Positions 1 to 6,681 of a DNA stretch of 17,288 nt are shown here, one piece after another. Under the pieces are notes generated by a model. The model worked only from the letters and a program-made list of their open reading frames with translations. It had not been told where the DNA came from and did no database searches. The position numbers and the translations under genes are program-made. How positions within the stretch are numbered: position 1 is the stretch's first letter; each line of letters begins with the position of its first letter. Origin of the DNA: Sphingomonadaceae bacterium (GTDB lineage: Bacteria; Pseudomonadota; Alphaproteobacteria; Sphingomonadales; Sphingomonadaceae); NCBI GenBank assembly GCA_019239785.1, contig JAFAZM010000345.1, forward strand, positions 1-17,288. Direction: 5' to 3'.

Positions 1-194
1 AGGCAGCCGGAGGTGTCGCGGTCGAGCCGATGGACCGGTAGCGGCGGCCGGCGGAAGCCGAAGCGCAGCTCGGCCAGATAGTCTTCGAGGCTCTCGGGCG
101 TGCGCGTGCCGGGGTGGACGGCGAGCCCGGCCGGCTTGTCGATCACCAAAGCCTCGCCGTCGATGAACAGGGTCCGCTGCTGCCAGAACGCCAT
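1..194 (-). CDS. RluA-family RNA pseudouridine synthase, 5' part only (gene runs off the left edge)
   Basis: The visible 64 residues begin MAFWQQRTLF and contain two RluA-family signatures: 'VIDKPAGLAVHPG' (about residues 17-29) and 'HRLDRDTSG' (55-63), where Asp58 is the expected catalytic aspartate that attacks the target uridine. These enzymes convert specific uridines in rRNA or tRNA to pseudouridine in the cytoplasm. The catalytic domain starts almost at once, so there is no N-terminal S4 RNA-binding domain; this resembles RluA or a short paralogue more than RluC/RluD. The ATG at 192-194 was chosen because the conserved region begins within 10 residues of it. No strong Shine-Dalgarno sequence is seen. 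The gene is divergent from ctrA across 162 bases. The RNA target cannot be told from this fragment; the family assignment is firm. Confidence 0.9.
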   Translation of the reverse strand, partial: MAFWQQRTLFIDGEALVIDKPAGLAVHPGTRTPESLEDYLAELRFGFRRPPLPVHRLDRDTSGC

Positions 195-206
195 GCTTCC
201 GGCCCT

Positions 207-220
207 GCCACGGGCGTGGC
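207..220. other. Short perfect hairpin in the 5' leader of the pseudouridine synthase gene
   Basis: GCCACG (207-212) and CGTGGC (215-220) are perfect inverted repeats with a 2-base spacer, 12 bases upstream of the synthase ATG. It could be a small operator or a leader hairpin, or chance in GC-rich DNA. A 2-base loop is too tight for a stable RNA hairpin without opening the closing pair. Confidence 0.3.
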
Positions 221-249
221 CCCGGCGCAACACCACCCTGTAGGTATCG

Positions 250-254
250 GATTC
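250..254. promoter_or_regulatory. GANTC (CcrM-type) methylation site in the ctrA promoter
   Basis: GATTC at 250-254 matches GANTC, the target of the cell-cycle methyltransferase CcrM in alphaproteobacteria. It ends 7 bases before the CtrA box. In Caulobacter the ctrA P1 promoter carries a GANTC site whose methylation state limits transcription to newly replicated DNA. The site is seen directly; regulation by methylation here is inference. Confidence 0.5.
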
Positions 255-261
255 TGCGGTA

Positions 262-276
262 TTAATACGAAATTAA
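262..276 (+). promoter_or_regulatory. CtrA binding box TTAA-N7-TTAA upstream of ctrA
   Basis: TTAA at 262-265 and TTAA at 273-276 are separated by exactly 7 bases, the full CtrA recognition motif, and the second half-site continues as TTAACC. A further half-site TTAA lies at 302-305. The box is 81 bases before the ctrA ATG, so autoregulation is the obvious reading. TTAACC (273-278) could double as the -35 of a CtrA-activated promoter, with 'TCTAAA' (294-299) as a possible -10. The box also lies in the shared region with the divergent pseudouridine synthase gene. Confidence 0.8.
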
Positions 277-305
277 CCTTTTGCCTTCACATCTCTAAAG
301 GTTAA
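273..305. repeat. Inverted repeat joining two CtrA half-sites
   Basis: TTAACCTTT (273-281) and AAAGGTTAA (297-305) are perfect 9-base inverted repeats around a 15-base spacer. Each arm holds a TTAACC-type CtrA half-site, so the second arm places a third half-site on the opposite strand. It may be a second, lower-affinity operator. Confidence 0.55.
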
Positions 306-343
306 TGAACGTCGAAGGAGCCGGGGCGAAAGGCTCTCGCGAC

Positions 344-349
344 AGGAGG
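344..349 (+). promoter_or_regulatory. Ribosome binding site of ctrA
   Basis: AGGAGG is a perfect Shine-Dalgarno core, 7 bases before the ATG at 357. It fixes the ctrA start and is much stronger than the sites of most other genes in the window. Confidence 0.85.
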
Positions 350-356
350 CATATCC

Positions 357-1058
<702 letters not shown>

Positions 1059-1079
1059 CGAATTTTCGAGTGGGGCAAG

Positions 1080-1118
1080 ATCGGCGTCCGCGGTTCTCGC
1101 GGGCGCCGATTTTATTTT
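1080..1118 (+). terminator. Intrinsic terminator of ctrA
   Basis: Bases 1080-1092 pair with 1098-1110 as a 13-bp stem with one G-T pair (1087/1103) and a 5-base loop (GTTCT). It is followed directly by TTTTATTTT. Read on the other strand the stem is not followed by a T run, so it serves ctrA and not the convergent MAPEG gene. Confidence 0.9.
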
Positions 1119-1233
1119 GGGCTTTTGCCGCGCGCGCAACCTCGACGCGAGTCTCCGAGTCGGACCGCGCGGACCCGAGGCCGGCAGACTCCGCGTGAGG
1201 TCGCCGGGCCTGGCGGGGACTTTGAGCGCGCGG

Positions 1234-1638
1234 CTAAGAAAAAGACGCCGCCAGCGCGGGCCAGAGCACCATCACGATCCCCACCACCGATACCGCCCAG
1301 GCGAGCGAGCGGACGATGGGGACGCCGAGCGCGTAGAGCGGCAGGTAGACGATGCGCCCGCCGAGCCACAGCCAGGCGCCGAGCGCGGTGCGTGGGGTCG
1401 AGAGGCCGAGCGCGGTGATCAGCAGGATCGAAGCGATCAGGATCGGGAAGGTCTCGAAGAAATTGGCCTGGGCCCGCTCGAGCCGGCCGACCACGGGCAG
1501 GGCCGGCGGTAGCGTCTCGTCGCGGGCGCCCATGTTCCACTTGGTGCCGTATTGGCGGGTGCGGACCTGCGCGGTCGCCATGATGTGGATGAAGGCGAGC
1601 AGGCAACCCCAGGCGAAGATCTTGAGTTCCGTTGGCAT
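1234..1638 (-). CDS. MAPEG-family integral membrane protein
   Basis: The 134-residue product has about four hydrophobic segments (roughly residues 6-23, 62-80, 86-105 and 112-130) and the motif 'RLERAQANFFETFPI' (52-66), the hallmark of the MAPEG family (membrane-associated proteins in eicosanoid and glutathione metabolism). Bacterial members are inner-membrane proteins, some with glutathione transferase activity; the substrate here is unknown. The ATG at 1636-1638 gives a normal family length. The reading frame stays open upstream opposite the ATP-grasp gene, but that extension has no membrane segments or family similarity and is a GC-rich shadow. No good Shine-Dalgarno sequence precedes the ATG. 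The gene converges on ctrA and is divergent from the ATP-grasp gene. Confidence 0.85.
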   Translation of the reverse strand: MPTELKIFAWGCLLAFIHIMATAQVRTRQYGTKWNMGARDETLPPALPVVGRLERAQANFFETFPILIASILLITALGLSTPRTALGAWLWLGGRIVYLPLYALGVPIVRSLAWAVSVVGIVMVLWPALAASFS

Positions 1639-1769
1639 GCCGTAACGATTAACCCGCGCGCGCGGCCTCGTCCACTGCCTCGCATGCTGCACCGCAAAAT
1701 CCCGTTTGGCGCTTTTCCCGCTTTCGTGCATTGTGAAGGGGGCGGCGCCGGGCCGCCGCGGGGTCCGCG

Positions 1770-1774
1770 AGGAG
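1770..1774 (+). promoter_or_regulatory. Ribosome binding site of the ATP-grasp gene (short spacing)
   Basis: AGGAG lies only 2 bases before the ATG at 1777. The spacing is tight, but it is the only good site near a start that gives the expected family N-terminus (FDELW... RPGFEPLAHWL). Confidence 0.5.
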
Positions 1775-1776
1775 CG

Positions 1777-3228
1777 ATGGGCGAAGGCAGGGCGTTCGAC
1801 GAGCTCTGGGGGAGCAGCCGCGGCAGGGCGCGCCCCGGCTTCGAACCGCTCGCCCATTGGCTGCGCGAGACGCCGCGGGCCGAGCTTGAGCGCCGCCAGC
1901 AGGCCGCCGAGGCCGCCTTCCGCAGCCTCGGCATCACCTTTTCCGTCTATGGCGAGGAGGAAGCGGCTGAGCGGATCATCCCGTTCGACATCGTCCCGCG
2001 CATCTTCTCGGCCGCGGAATGGTCGCGGCTCTCGGCCGGGCTCGAGCAGAGGGTGCGGGCGATCAACGCCTTCATCGATGACATCTACGGCGCGCGGAAG
2101 ATCCTCACCGCCGGCGTGGTCCCGGCCGATATCGTCCTCGCCAATCCGCAATTCTGCATCCCCTGCGCCGGGGCGCGGCCGCCGCACGGCGTCTATGCGC
2201 ATATCTGCGGGATCGACCTGATCCGGACCGGGCCGGACGAGTTCTACGTGCTCGAGGACAATGCGCGCACGCCGTCCGGCGTCTCCTACATGATCGAGAA
2301 CAGGGACGCGATGCTGCGGCTCTGCCCGGAATTGTTCGACATCTTCCCGGTGCGGCCGGTCGATTCCTATCCCGAGCTGCTGCGCCAGACGCTCTATTCG
2401 GTGGCGCCCGAGGGCGCGTCGCGGGAGCCGCGCTGCGTGCTGCTCACGCCCGGCCACCACAATTCGGCTTTCTACGAGCACAGCTTCCTTGCCGACAATA
2501 TGGGGATCGAGCTGGTCGAGGGCACGGACCTGGTGGTGGACGACGACCAGGTCTGGATGAAGACGATCGACGGGCCGGTCCGGGTCGACGTGATCTACCG
2601 GCGGATCGACGATGCCTTCCTCGATCCGCTCGTCTTCCGCCGGGACAGCCTGCTCGGCGTGCCGGGGCTGATGGCCGCCTATCTCGCCGGAAACGTCACT
2701 TTGGTAAACGCGCCCGGCACCGGCATCGCCGACGACAAGGCGATCTATTCCTACATGCCGGAGATCGTCCGCTACTATACCGGCGAGGAGGCGAAGCTCC
2801 CCAATGTCGAGACCTGGCGCTGCCGCGATCCCGAGGCCTTGCGCTACACGCTCGACAATCTCGACAAGCTCGTCGTGAAACTGGTCGACGGCTCGGGCGG
2901 CTACGGCATGCTGGTCGGCCCGACCGCTTCGAGGAGGGAGATCGAGGCCTTCCGCGCCCAGCTGAAGGCGCAGCCGGAACGCTATATCGCCCAGCCGACC
3001 CTGGCGCTCTCGACCGTGCCGACGCTCGGCAGCGAGGAGCTGGCGCCGCGCCACGTCGATTTCCGCCCGTTCGTGCTCAGCGGCGGCAACGGCGTCCTCA
3101 CCGTGCCGGGCGGCCTCACCCGGGTCGCGCTGCGCAAGGGCTCGCTGGTGGTCAATTCGAGCCAGGGCGGCGGCACCAAGGACAGCTTCGTCCTCTCGGG
3201 CGGCGACGACCCAGCGGTCGAGAGCTGA
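1777..3228 (+). CDS. Circularly permuted ATP-grasp type 2 protein (former DUF404/DUF407)
   Basis: The 483-residue protein fits the circularly permuted ATP-grasp family, whose members are predicted to form amide or peptide bonds through an acyl-phosphate made from ATP. Diagnostic blocks are 'FCIPCAGARPPHGVYAHICG' (126-145), 'YVLEDNARTPSGVSYM' (157-172), 'LLTPGHHNSAFYEHSFLA' (222-239), 'VVKLVDGSGGYGM' (366-378), 'HVDFRPFVL' (426-434) and 'SSQGGGTKDSFVL' (461-473). It has no signal peptide and should be cytoplasmic. It heads a tight operon: the alpha-E gene starts 1 base after its stop. The association with alpha-E, transglutaminase and Anbu is conserved in many proteobacteria, and a role in making or attaching a short peptide has been proposed from context; substrates are not known. 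An in-frame ATG at 1684 would add 31 unconserved residues and is less likely. Confidence 0.93.
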   Translation: MGEGRAFDELWGSSRGRARPGFEPLAHWLRETPRAELERRQQAAEAAFRSLGITFSVYGEEEAAERIIPFDIVPRIFSAAEWSRLSAGLEQRVRAINAFIDDIYGARKILTAGVVPADIVLANPQFCIPCAGARPPHGVYAHICGIDLIRTGPDEFYVLEDNARTPSGVSYMIENRDAMLRLCPELFDIFPVRPVDSYPELLRQTLYSVAPEGASREPRCVLLTPGHHNSAFYEHSFLADNMGIELVEGTDLVVDDDQVWMKTIDGPVRVDVIYRRIDDAFLDPLVFRRDSLLGVPGLMAAYLAGNVTLVNAPGTGIADDKAIYSYMPEIVRYYTGEEAKLPNVETWRCRDPEALRYTLDNLDKLVVKLVDGSGGYGMLVGPTASRREIEAFRAQLKAQPERYIAQPTLALSTVPTLGSEELAPRHVDFRPFVLSGGNGVLTVPGGLTRVALRKGSLVVNSSQGGGTKDSFVLSGGDDPAVES

Positions 3229-3229
3229 C

Positions 3230-4153
3230 ATGCTCTCCCGGACCGCAGCCAGCCTCTACTGGATCGGCCGCTACATGGAGCGGGCCGAGTTCACCACGCG
3301 GCTGCTGGAGGCCACGATCCGGCTCGCGGCCCTGGGCGGCCATGCCCATGTCGAGCAGGCCTGGCTCAGCGCGCTCAGCGTGGTGCGGGCGCCGCCGCTC
3401 GACGTCAGCCGCGAGGGCCTGGGCGCGCGGCGCTACCTCACCATGGGTGCGGACAATCCGAGCTCGATCCGCGCCTGCATCGGCACCGCGCGCGACAATG
3501 CCCGCGCCGCGCGCACGGCGCTGACCCGCGAGGCCTGGGAGGCGATCAACCGCGTCTGGCTGATGATCCACGCGCGCACCAGCCCGGGCAACGTCCAGGC
3601 GACCTTGAGCCTGGTCGAGGAATTGAAGGCGGAGCTTCGCGGGTTCGAGGGCGCGCTTGCCCGGATGCTCCGCAACGAGGGCTATTGGTTCATGCGGCTT
3701 GGCTCGATGATCGAGCGCGGCGACGCCACCGCCCGCCTGCTCGACGTCAAATATTACCTTCTCCTGCCGCAGGGACAGGAGGTGGGCGGCGCGCTCGACC
3801 GCGACCAGTGGCAGACCATCCTCCACATCGTCTCCGCCAAGACCGCCTATCGCCACCTCTACCGCGAGGAGCTGAAGCCCTGGCTGGTCGCGGACATGCT
3901 GATCTTCCGCCGGGAGCTGCCGCGCTCGCTGGCCTGGACCGCGGAGGAGACGGTCGACCTGCTCGGCGAGTTCGGCGCGCGCTCGGGCCGCCAGGGGCCG
4001 GCCGACCGGCTCGCCCGGCAGCGCCTGTCGCGGCTCAGGGAGCAGAAGGTGGAGACGATCTTCGGCGGGGGCCTGCACGAATGGCTGCATGCCTATATCC
4101 GCGAGAACAACATGATCGGCGACGCCATCGCCGCCCAGTTCCGCTTCGGCTAA
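3230..4153 (+). CDS. Alpha-E domain protein (DUF403)
   Basis: The 307-residue protein opens with the family signature 'MLSRTAASLYWIGRYMERAE' and is almost entirely helical, ending '...IRENNMIGDAIAAQFRFG'. Other recognisable family blocks are 'NPSSIRACIGTARDNARAAR' (around residues 76-95) and 'YWFMRLGSMIERGDATARLLDVKYY' split across about 150-175. Alpha-E proteins have no demonstrated enzymatic activity; they occur almost always next to, or fused with, circularly permuted ATP-grasp proteins, and a partner or scaffold role is the usual suggestion. The ATG follows the ATP-grasp stop after 1 base, implying translational coupling. No signal peptide or membrane segment is seen. Length is normal for the family. 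Confidence 0.93.
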   Translation: MLSRTAASLYWIGRYMERAEFTTRLLEATIRLAALGGHAHVEQAWLSALSVVRAPPLDVSREGLGARRYLTMGADNPSSIRACIGTARDNARAARTALTREAWEAINRVWLMIHARTSPGNVQATLSLVEELKAELRGFEGALARMLRNEGYWFMRLGSMIERGDATARLLDVKYYLLLPQGQEVGGALDRDQWQTILHIVSAKTAYRHLYREELKPWLVADMLIFRRELPRSLAWTAEETVDLLGEFGARSGRQGPADRLARQRLSRLREQKVETIFGGGLHEWLHAYIRENNMIGDAIAAQFRFG

Positions 4154-4164
4154 GTGGGTCGGCA

Positions 4165-5001
4165 ATGCAGCTCACCGTCCGCCACGTCACCACCTACTCC
4201 TACGCGCAGCCCGCGCGCGGCATCATCCAGCTGCTGCGGGCGACGCCGGCCAGCTTCGCCGGCCAGAATGTGCTCGACTGGCGGATCGACGTCGACCACG
4301 ACGCGCGGCTGCGCGAGAGCCGCGACGGCTACGGCAACGTCACCCATATGCTCTATGTCGACCGGCCGGTGCGCAGCCTCTCCATCTCGGTCAACGGCCA
4401 TGTCCTCACCGAGGACCGGGCTGGGGTCGTCCAGGGCCTGCCATCCGACCTGCCGCCGCAGGTCTTCCTCCGCGCGACGCCGCTGACCGAGGCGGGGCCG
4501 GCGCTTCAGGCGCTCGCCCGCGCGATCGACGGCGGGCCCGATCCGGCGCTCGGCCGGCTGCACAACCTCAACGCCCATCTCTACCGCACGATGCAGTTCG
4601 ACACCGAGGCGACCGATCCCGAGACCAAGGCTGAGCAGGCCGCCGCCGCCGGGCACGGCGTCTGCCAGGATTTCGCGCATATGTTCATCGCCGCGGCGCG
4701 CCTGCTCGGCATCCCGGCGCGCTACGTCTCCGGCCATCTGTTCCGCCGCGACGGCGCCCATGCGCAGGAGGCGTCGCACGCCTGGGCCGAGGGCTGGGTC
4801 GGCGATCTCGGCTGGGTCGCCTTCGATCCGGCCAACGGCATCTGCGCCGACGATGCCTATGTCCGCGTCGCCTGCGGCCTCGACTATCGCAACGCGGCGC
4901 CGGTCGCCGGCGCACGTTCGGGTGGCGGGGCCGAGGAACTCAGAGTAGAGGTCTCGGTCGGCGACGCCGCGCAGCAGGCGCAGCAGCAGGCGCAGAGCTA
5001 G
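4165..5001 (+). CDS. Transglutaminase-like cysteine enzyme of the ATP-grasp/alpha-E cluster
   Basis: The 278-residue protein has the bacterial transglutaminase N-terminal beta domain ('MQLTVRHVTTYSYAQPARG', residues 1-80) followed by a papain-fold core. The catalytic triad is visible: Cys167 in 'GHGVCQDFAH', His205 in 'EASHAWAEGW' and Asp221 in 'WVAFDPANG'. Family members may act as peptidases, amidases or acyl-transferases; the substrate is not known. There is no signal peptide, so it should act in the cytoplasm with its neighbours. It starts 11 bases after the alpha-E stop. The tail (residues 265-278) is rich in Gln and Ala ('AAQQAQQQAQS') and probably disordered. It is distinct from the exported transglutaminase-like protein at 12446-13933. 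Confidence 0.92.
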   Translation: MQLTVRHVTTYSYAQPARGIIQLLRATPASFAGQNVLDWRIDVDHDARLRESRDGYGNVTHMLYVDRPVRSLSISVNGHVLTEDRAGVVQGLPSDLPPQVFLRATPLTEAGPALQALARAIDGGPDPALGRLHNLNAHLYRTMQFDTEATDPETKAEQAAAAGHGVCQDFAHMFIAAARLLGIPARYVSGHLFRRDGAHAQEASHAWAEGWVGDLGWVAFDPANGICADDAYVRVACGLDYRNAAPVAGARSGGGAEELRVEVSVGDAAQQAQQQAQS

Positions 5002-5019
5002 GGGATCGGGGTTTAACGG

Positions 5020-5778
5020 ATGACCTATTGCCTTGGCATGCTGCTCGATGCCGGCCTGATCATGATTGCCGACACCCGCACCAATGCCGGGGTCGACGAC
5101 ATCTCCTCCTACCGCAAATTGCACTGCCTCGCCGACGCGTCGGACCGGTGCATCTTCGCCGCCTCGGCCGGCAATCTCTCGACGACGCAGACCGCGGTCG
5201 GCCTGCTGCGGGAAGGCGTGCCGAGCGGCGCCGACGAGAGCCTGCTGCGCACCATCTCCGAGCCGACCAGCATGTTCCGCGCCGCGCAGCTGGTCGGCGA
5301 GGCGCTGCAGATCGCCAACGAGACGGTCGGCAAGGCGCTCGCCTCGATCAAGATCAGCGGCTCCGCCTCCCTGCTGCTCGGCGGCCGGATCGGCGACGGC
5401 AAGCCGGCTTTGTTCCTGATCTACCCGGCCGGCAACTTCATCGAGTGCAAGCCGGACGTCCCTTTCTTCCAGATCGGCGAGACCAAATATGGCCGGCCGA
5501 TCCTGGATCGCACGCTCCATCCGACGACCACGCTCGCCGAGGCGATGAAGATCGGCTTCCTCTCCTTCGACAGCTCCATCCGCTCGAACCTCGCGGTCGC
5601 CCGCCCACTCGACCTGATGGTGATGCCTTCGGCGCCGGGCTCGCGGGTGCTGACCCGCCGGATCGAGGAGGACGATCCCTATTTCGACGACCTTTCGGCG
5701 CGCTGGGGCGACCTGCTCGCGGACGCCACCGCGAGCATTCCCGACCCGCCCTTCATGGCCGGCCTCAACGGTCACTGA
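5020..5778 (+). CDS. Anbu, proteasome-like Ntn-hydrolase
   Basis: The 252-residue protein begins MTYCLGMLLDAGLIMIADTR and matches Anbu (ancestral beta subunit), a bacterial homologue of 20S proteasome beta subunits and HslV. Removal of Met1 would expose Thr as the N-terminal nucleophile; in mature numbering Asp17 and Lys32 fall where the proteasome's Asp17 and Lys33 lie, and 'SAGNLSTTQ' carries the conserved Gly-rich turn. Characterised Anbu proteins assemble into open helical or ring-like oligomers rather than closed barrels, and peptidase activity has been weak or absent in tests. The gene lies 18 bases after the transglutaminase gene. Together with the ATP-grasp and alpha-E proteins it suggests that the peptide product is cleaved or turned over here. 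The ATG is fixed because the nucleophile must be residue 2. Confidence 0.93.
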   Translation: MTYCLGMLLDAGLIMIADTRTNAGVDDISSYRKLHCLADASDRCIFAASAGNLSTTQTAVGLLREGVPSGADESLLRTISEPTSMFRAAQLVGEALQIANETVGKALASIKISGSASLLLGGRIGDGKPALFLIYPAGNFIECKPDVPFFQIGETKYGRPILDRTLHPTTTLAEAMKIGFLSFDSSIRSNLAVARPLDLMVMPSAPGSRVLTRRIEEDDPYFDDLSARWGDLLADATASIPDPPFMAGLNGH

Positions 5779-5781
5779 TCG

Positions 5782-6138
5782 ATGGCGGGCCCCGCCTTCG
5801 AGGCGCTCCGGACGCACGGCCTCGCCTTTCCGGAGGCGGAGGAGGATTTCCCTTGGGGCCATACCGCGCTGAAGGTACGGGGCAAGTCCTTCGCTTGGCT
5901 CGACGAGAGCGACGGCGCGCTGAGCCTGACGGTGAAGCTGCCGGCCAGCCGCGACTTCGCTTTGGTCTTCGATTTCGCCGCGCCGGCCGGCTACGGGCTC
6001 GGCCGCTCCGGCTGGATCAGCTGCCGCTTCGGCGCGGGCGAGACGCCCGATCTCGATCTGCTGCAGCGCTGGCTCGCCGAAAGCTACCGGGCGGTGGCGC
6101 CGAAGAAGCTCGCGGCCCTGCTGCCGGAAGAGGATTAG
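5782..6138 (+). CDS. MmcQ/YjbR family protein
   Basis: The 118-residue protein is a MmcQ/YjbR family member, with 'HGLAFPEAEEDFPWGHTALKVRGKSFAWL' spread over residues 12-40, 'LTVKLPA' and the C-terminal 'LLQRWLAESYRAVAPKKLAALLP'. The family has a double-wing fold similar to CyaY and has been suggested to bind DNA, but no function is firmly established. The gene starts 3 bases after the Anbu stop on the same strand and is probably co-transcribed with it, which makes it a candidate fifth member of the cluster. It could equally be a housekeeping gene captured by read-through. Length is normal and no cysteine motif is seen beyond a single Cys. Confidence 0.85.
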   Translation: MAGPAFEALRTHGLAFPEAEEDFPWGHTALKVRGKSFAWLDESDGALSLTVKLPASRDFALVFDFAAPAGYGLGRSGWISCRFGAGETPDLDLLQRWLAESYRAVAPKKLAALLPEED

Positions 6139-6159
6139 CGCGGCCAAGCAAGTGTTCCC

Positions 6160-6323
6160 AAATCCTCCCCTCGTTTTCGAGGGGAGGGGGACCGGCCGCA
6201 GGCTGGTGGAGTGGCGTTCGCGAAGCGAACCTTCTTCAGGAAGGTAGAGAAAGGGCGCTGTCGCGGCGCCCCTCCACCAAGCTTCGCTTGGTTCCCCTCC
6301 CCTGCAAAGGCATGGGAGGATTT
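6160..6323. repeat. Composite palindromic intergenic repeat
   Basis: The 10-base ends AAATCCTCCC (6160-6169) and GGGAGGATTT (6314-6323) are perfect inverted repeats enclosing nested ones: TGGTGGAG (6204-6211) with CTCCACCA (6272-6279). There are also local hairpins: a 10-bp stem around TTTT (6164-6187), GTTCGC-GAA-GCGAAC (6216-6230), GGGCGC/GCGCCC (6253-6271) and CCAAGC-TTC-GCTTGG (6277-6291). The whole can fold as a cruciform or branched RNA. This architecture is typical of short non-autonomous palindromic repeats dispersed in sphingomonad intergenic regions. It follows the five-gene operon and may help end or stabilise its transcript. A short related hairpin is at 9457-9477. Confidence 0.8.
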
Positions 6324-6403
6324 AGGAGGTCGTCATCGATACGGCTGGGCACCGATTTGCGGTTTTCGCCTTAACTCTCTATGTCATGTCCTTCTCAAGA
6401 ATC

Positions 6404-6408
6404 GGGAG
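6404..6408 (+). promoter_or_regulatory. Ribosome binding site of the small helical protein
   Basis: GGGAG lies 5 bases before the ATG at 6414 and supports translation of this short gene. A GANTC site (GAATC, 6399-6403) is directly adjacent. Confidence 0.55.
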
Positions 6409-6413
6409 CCCCG

Positions 6414-6617
6414 ATGTCGACCCATCACGAATTCTATCTGGAGCGCGCTGCCGAAGCGCGCCGCGACGCCTCTTCCACGCCGCTTCAGAATGTGCGCGAG
6501 CGCTGCCTGCGCGCCGCCGAGGCCTGGGAGCAGATGGCGGCCCGCGTCGAACGCACCGGCCGCATGCGCGCCGAGACCGAAGCGAAGAAAGCCGCCGCCG
6601 TAGCCGAGGCGGGGTGA
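6414..6617 (+). CDS. Small conserved helical protein, 67 residues, function unknown
   Basis: The product begins MSTHHEFYLERAAEARRDAS and is predicted to be nearly all helix, rich in Ala, Arg and Glu, with 'LQNVRERCLRAAEAWEQMA' forming an amphipathic helix around residues 24-42. Short proteins of this kind, with the HxFYxxRAAEA... NVRERxLRAAxAW pattern, are familiar in sphingomonad genomes, where they are annotated as hypothetical. It has no signal peptide or membrane segment, one cysteine, and a basic/acidic alternation that would suit a coiled coil or homodimer. A good ribosome site precedes it, and it converges on bpt with a 64-base gap. No function can be assigned. Confidence 0.7.
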   Translation: MSTHHEFYLERAAEARRDASSTPLQNVRERCLRAAEAWEQMAARVERTGRMRAETEAKKAAAVAEAG

Positions 6618-6681
6618 GCGCGGCAGACCTCGCGCCAGCCGGCACTGCCTGACCACGTAGGGGTTGAACGCCGGGGCTCGG

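Noticed and set aside
1639..3231. Long minus-strand open frame continuous with the MAPEG gene, opposite the ATP-grasp gene
   Set aside because: It runs antisense to a clear ATP-grasp coding region, is rich in Arg, Asp and His as expected for a shadow of GC-rich codons, and MAPEG proteins do not carry such an extension.
4150..6147. 665-codon minus-strand open frame opposite the transglutaminase, Anbu and YjbR genes
   Set aside because: It mirrors the codon pattern of three recognised genes and has no family motif.
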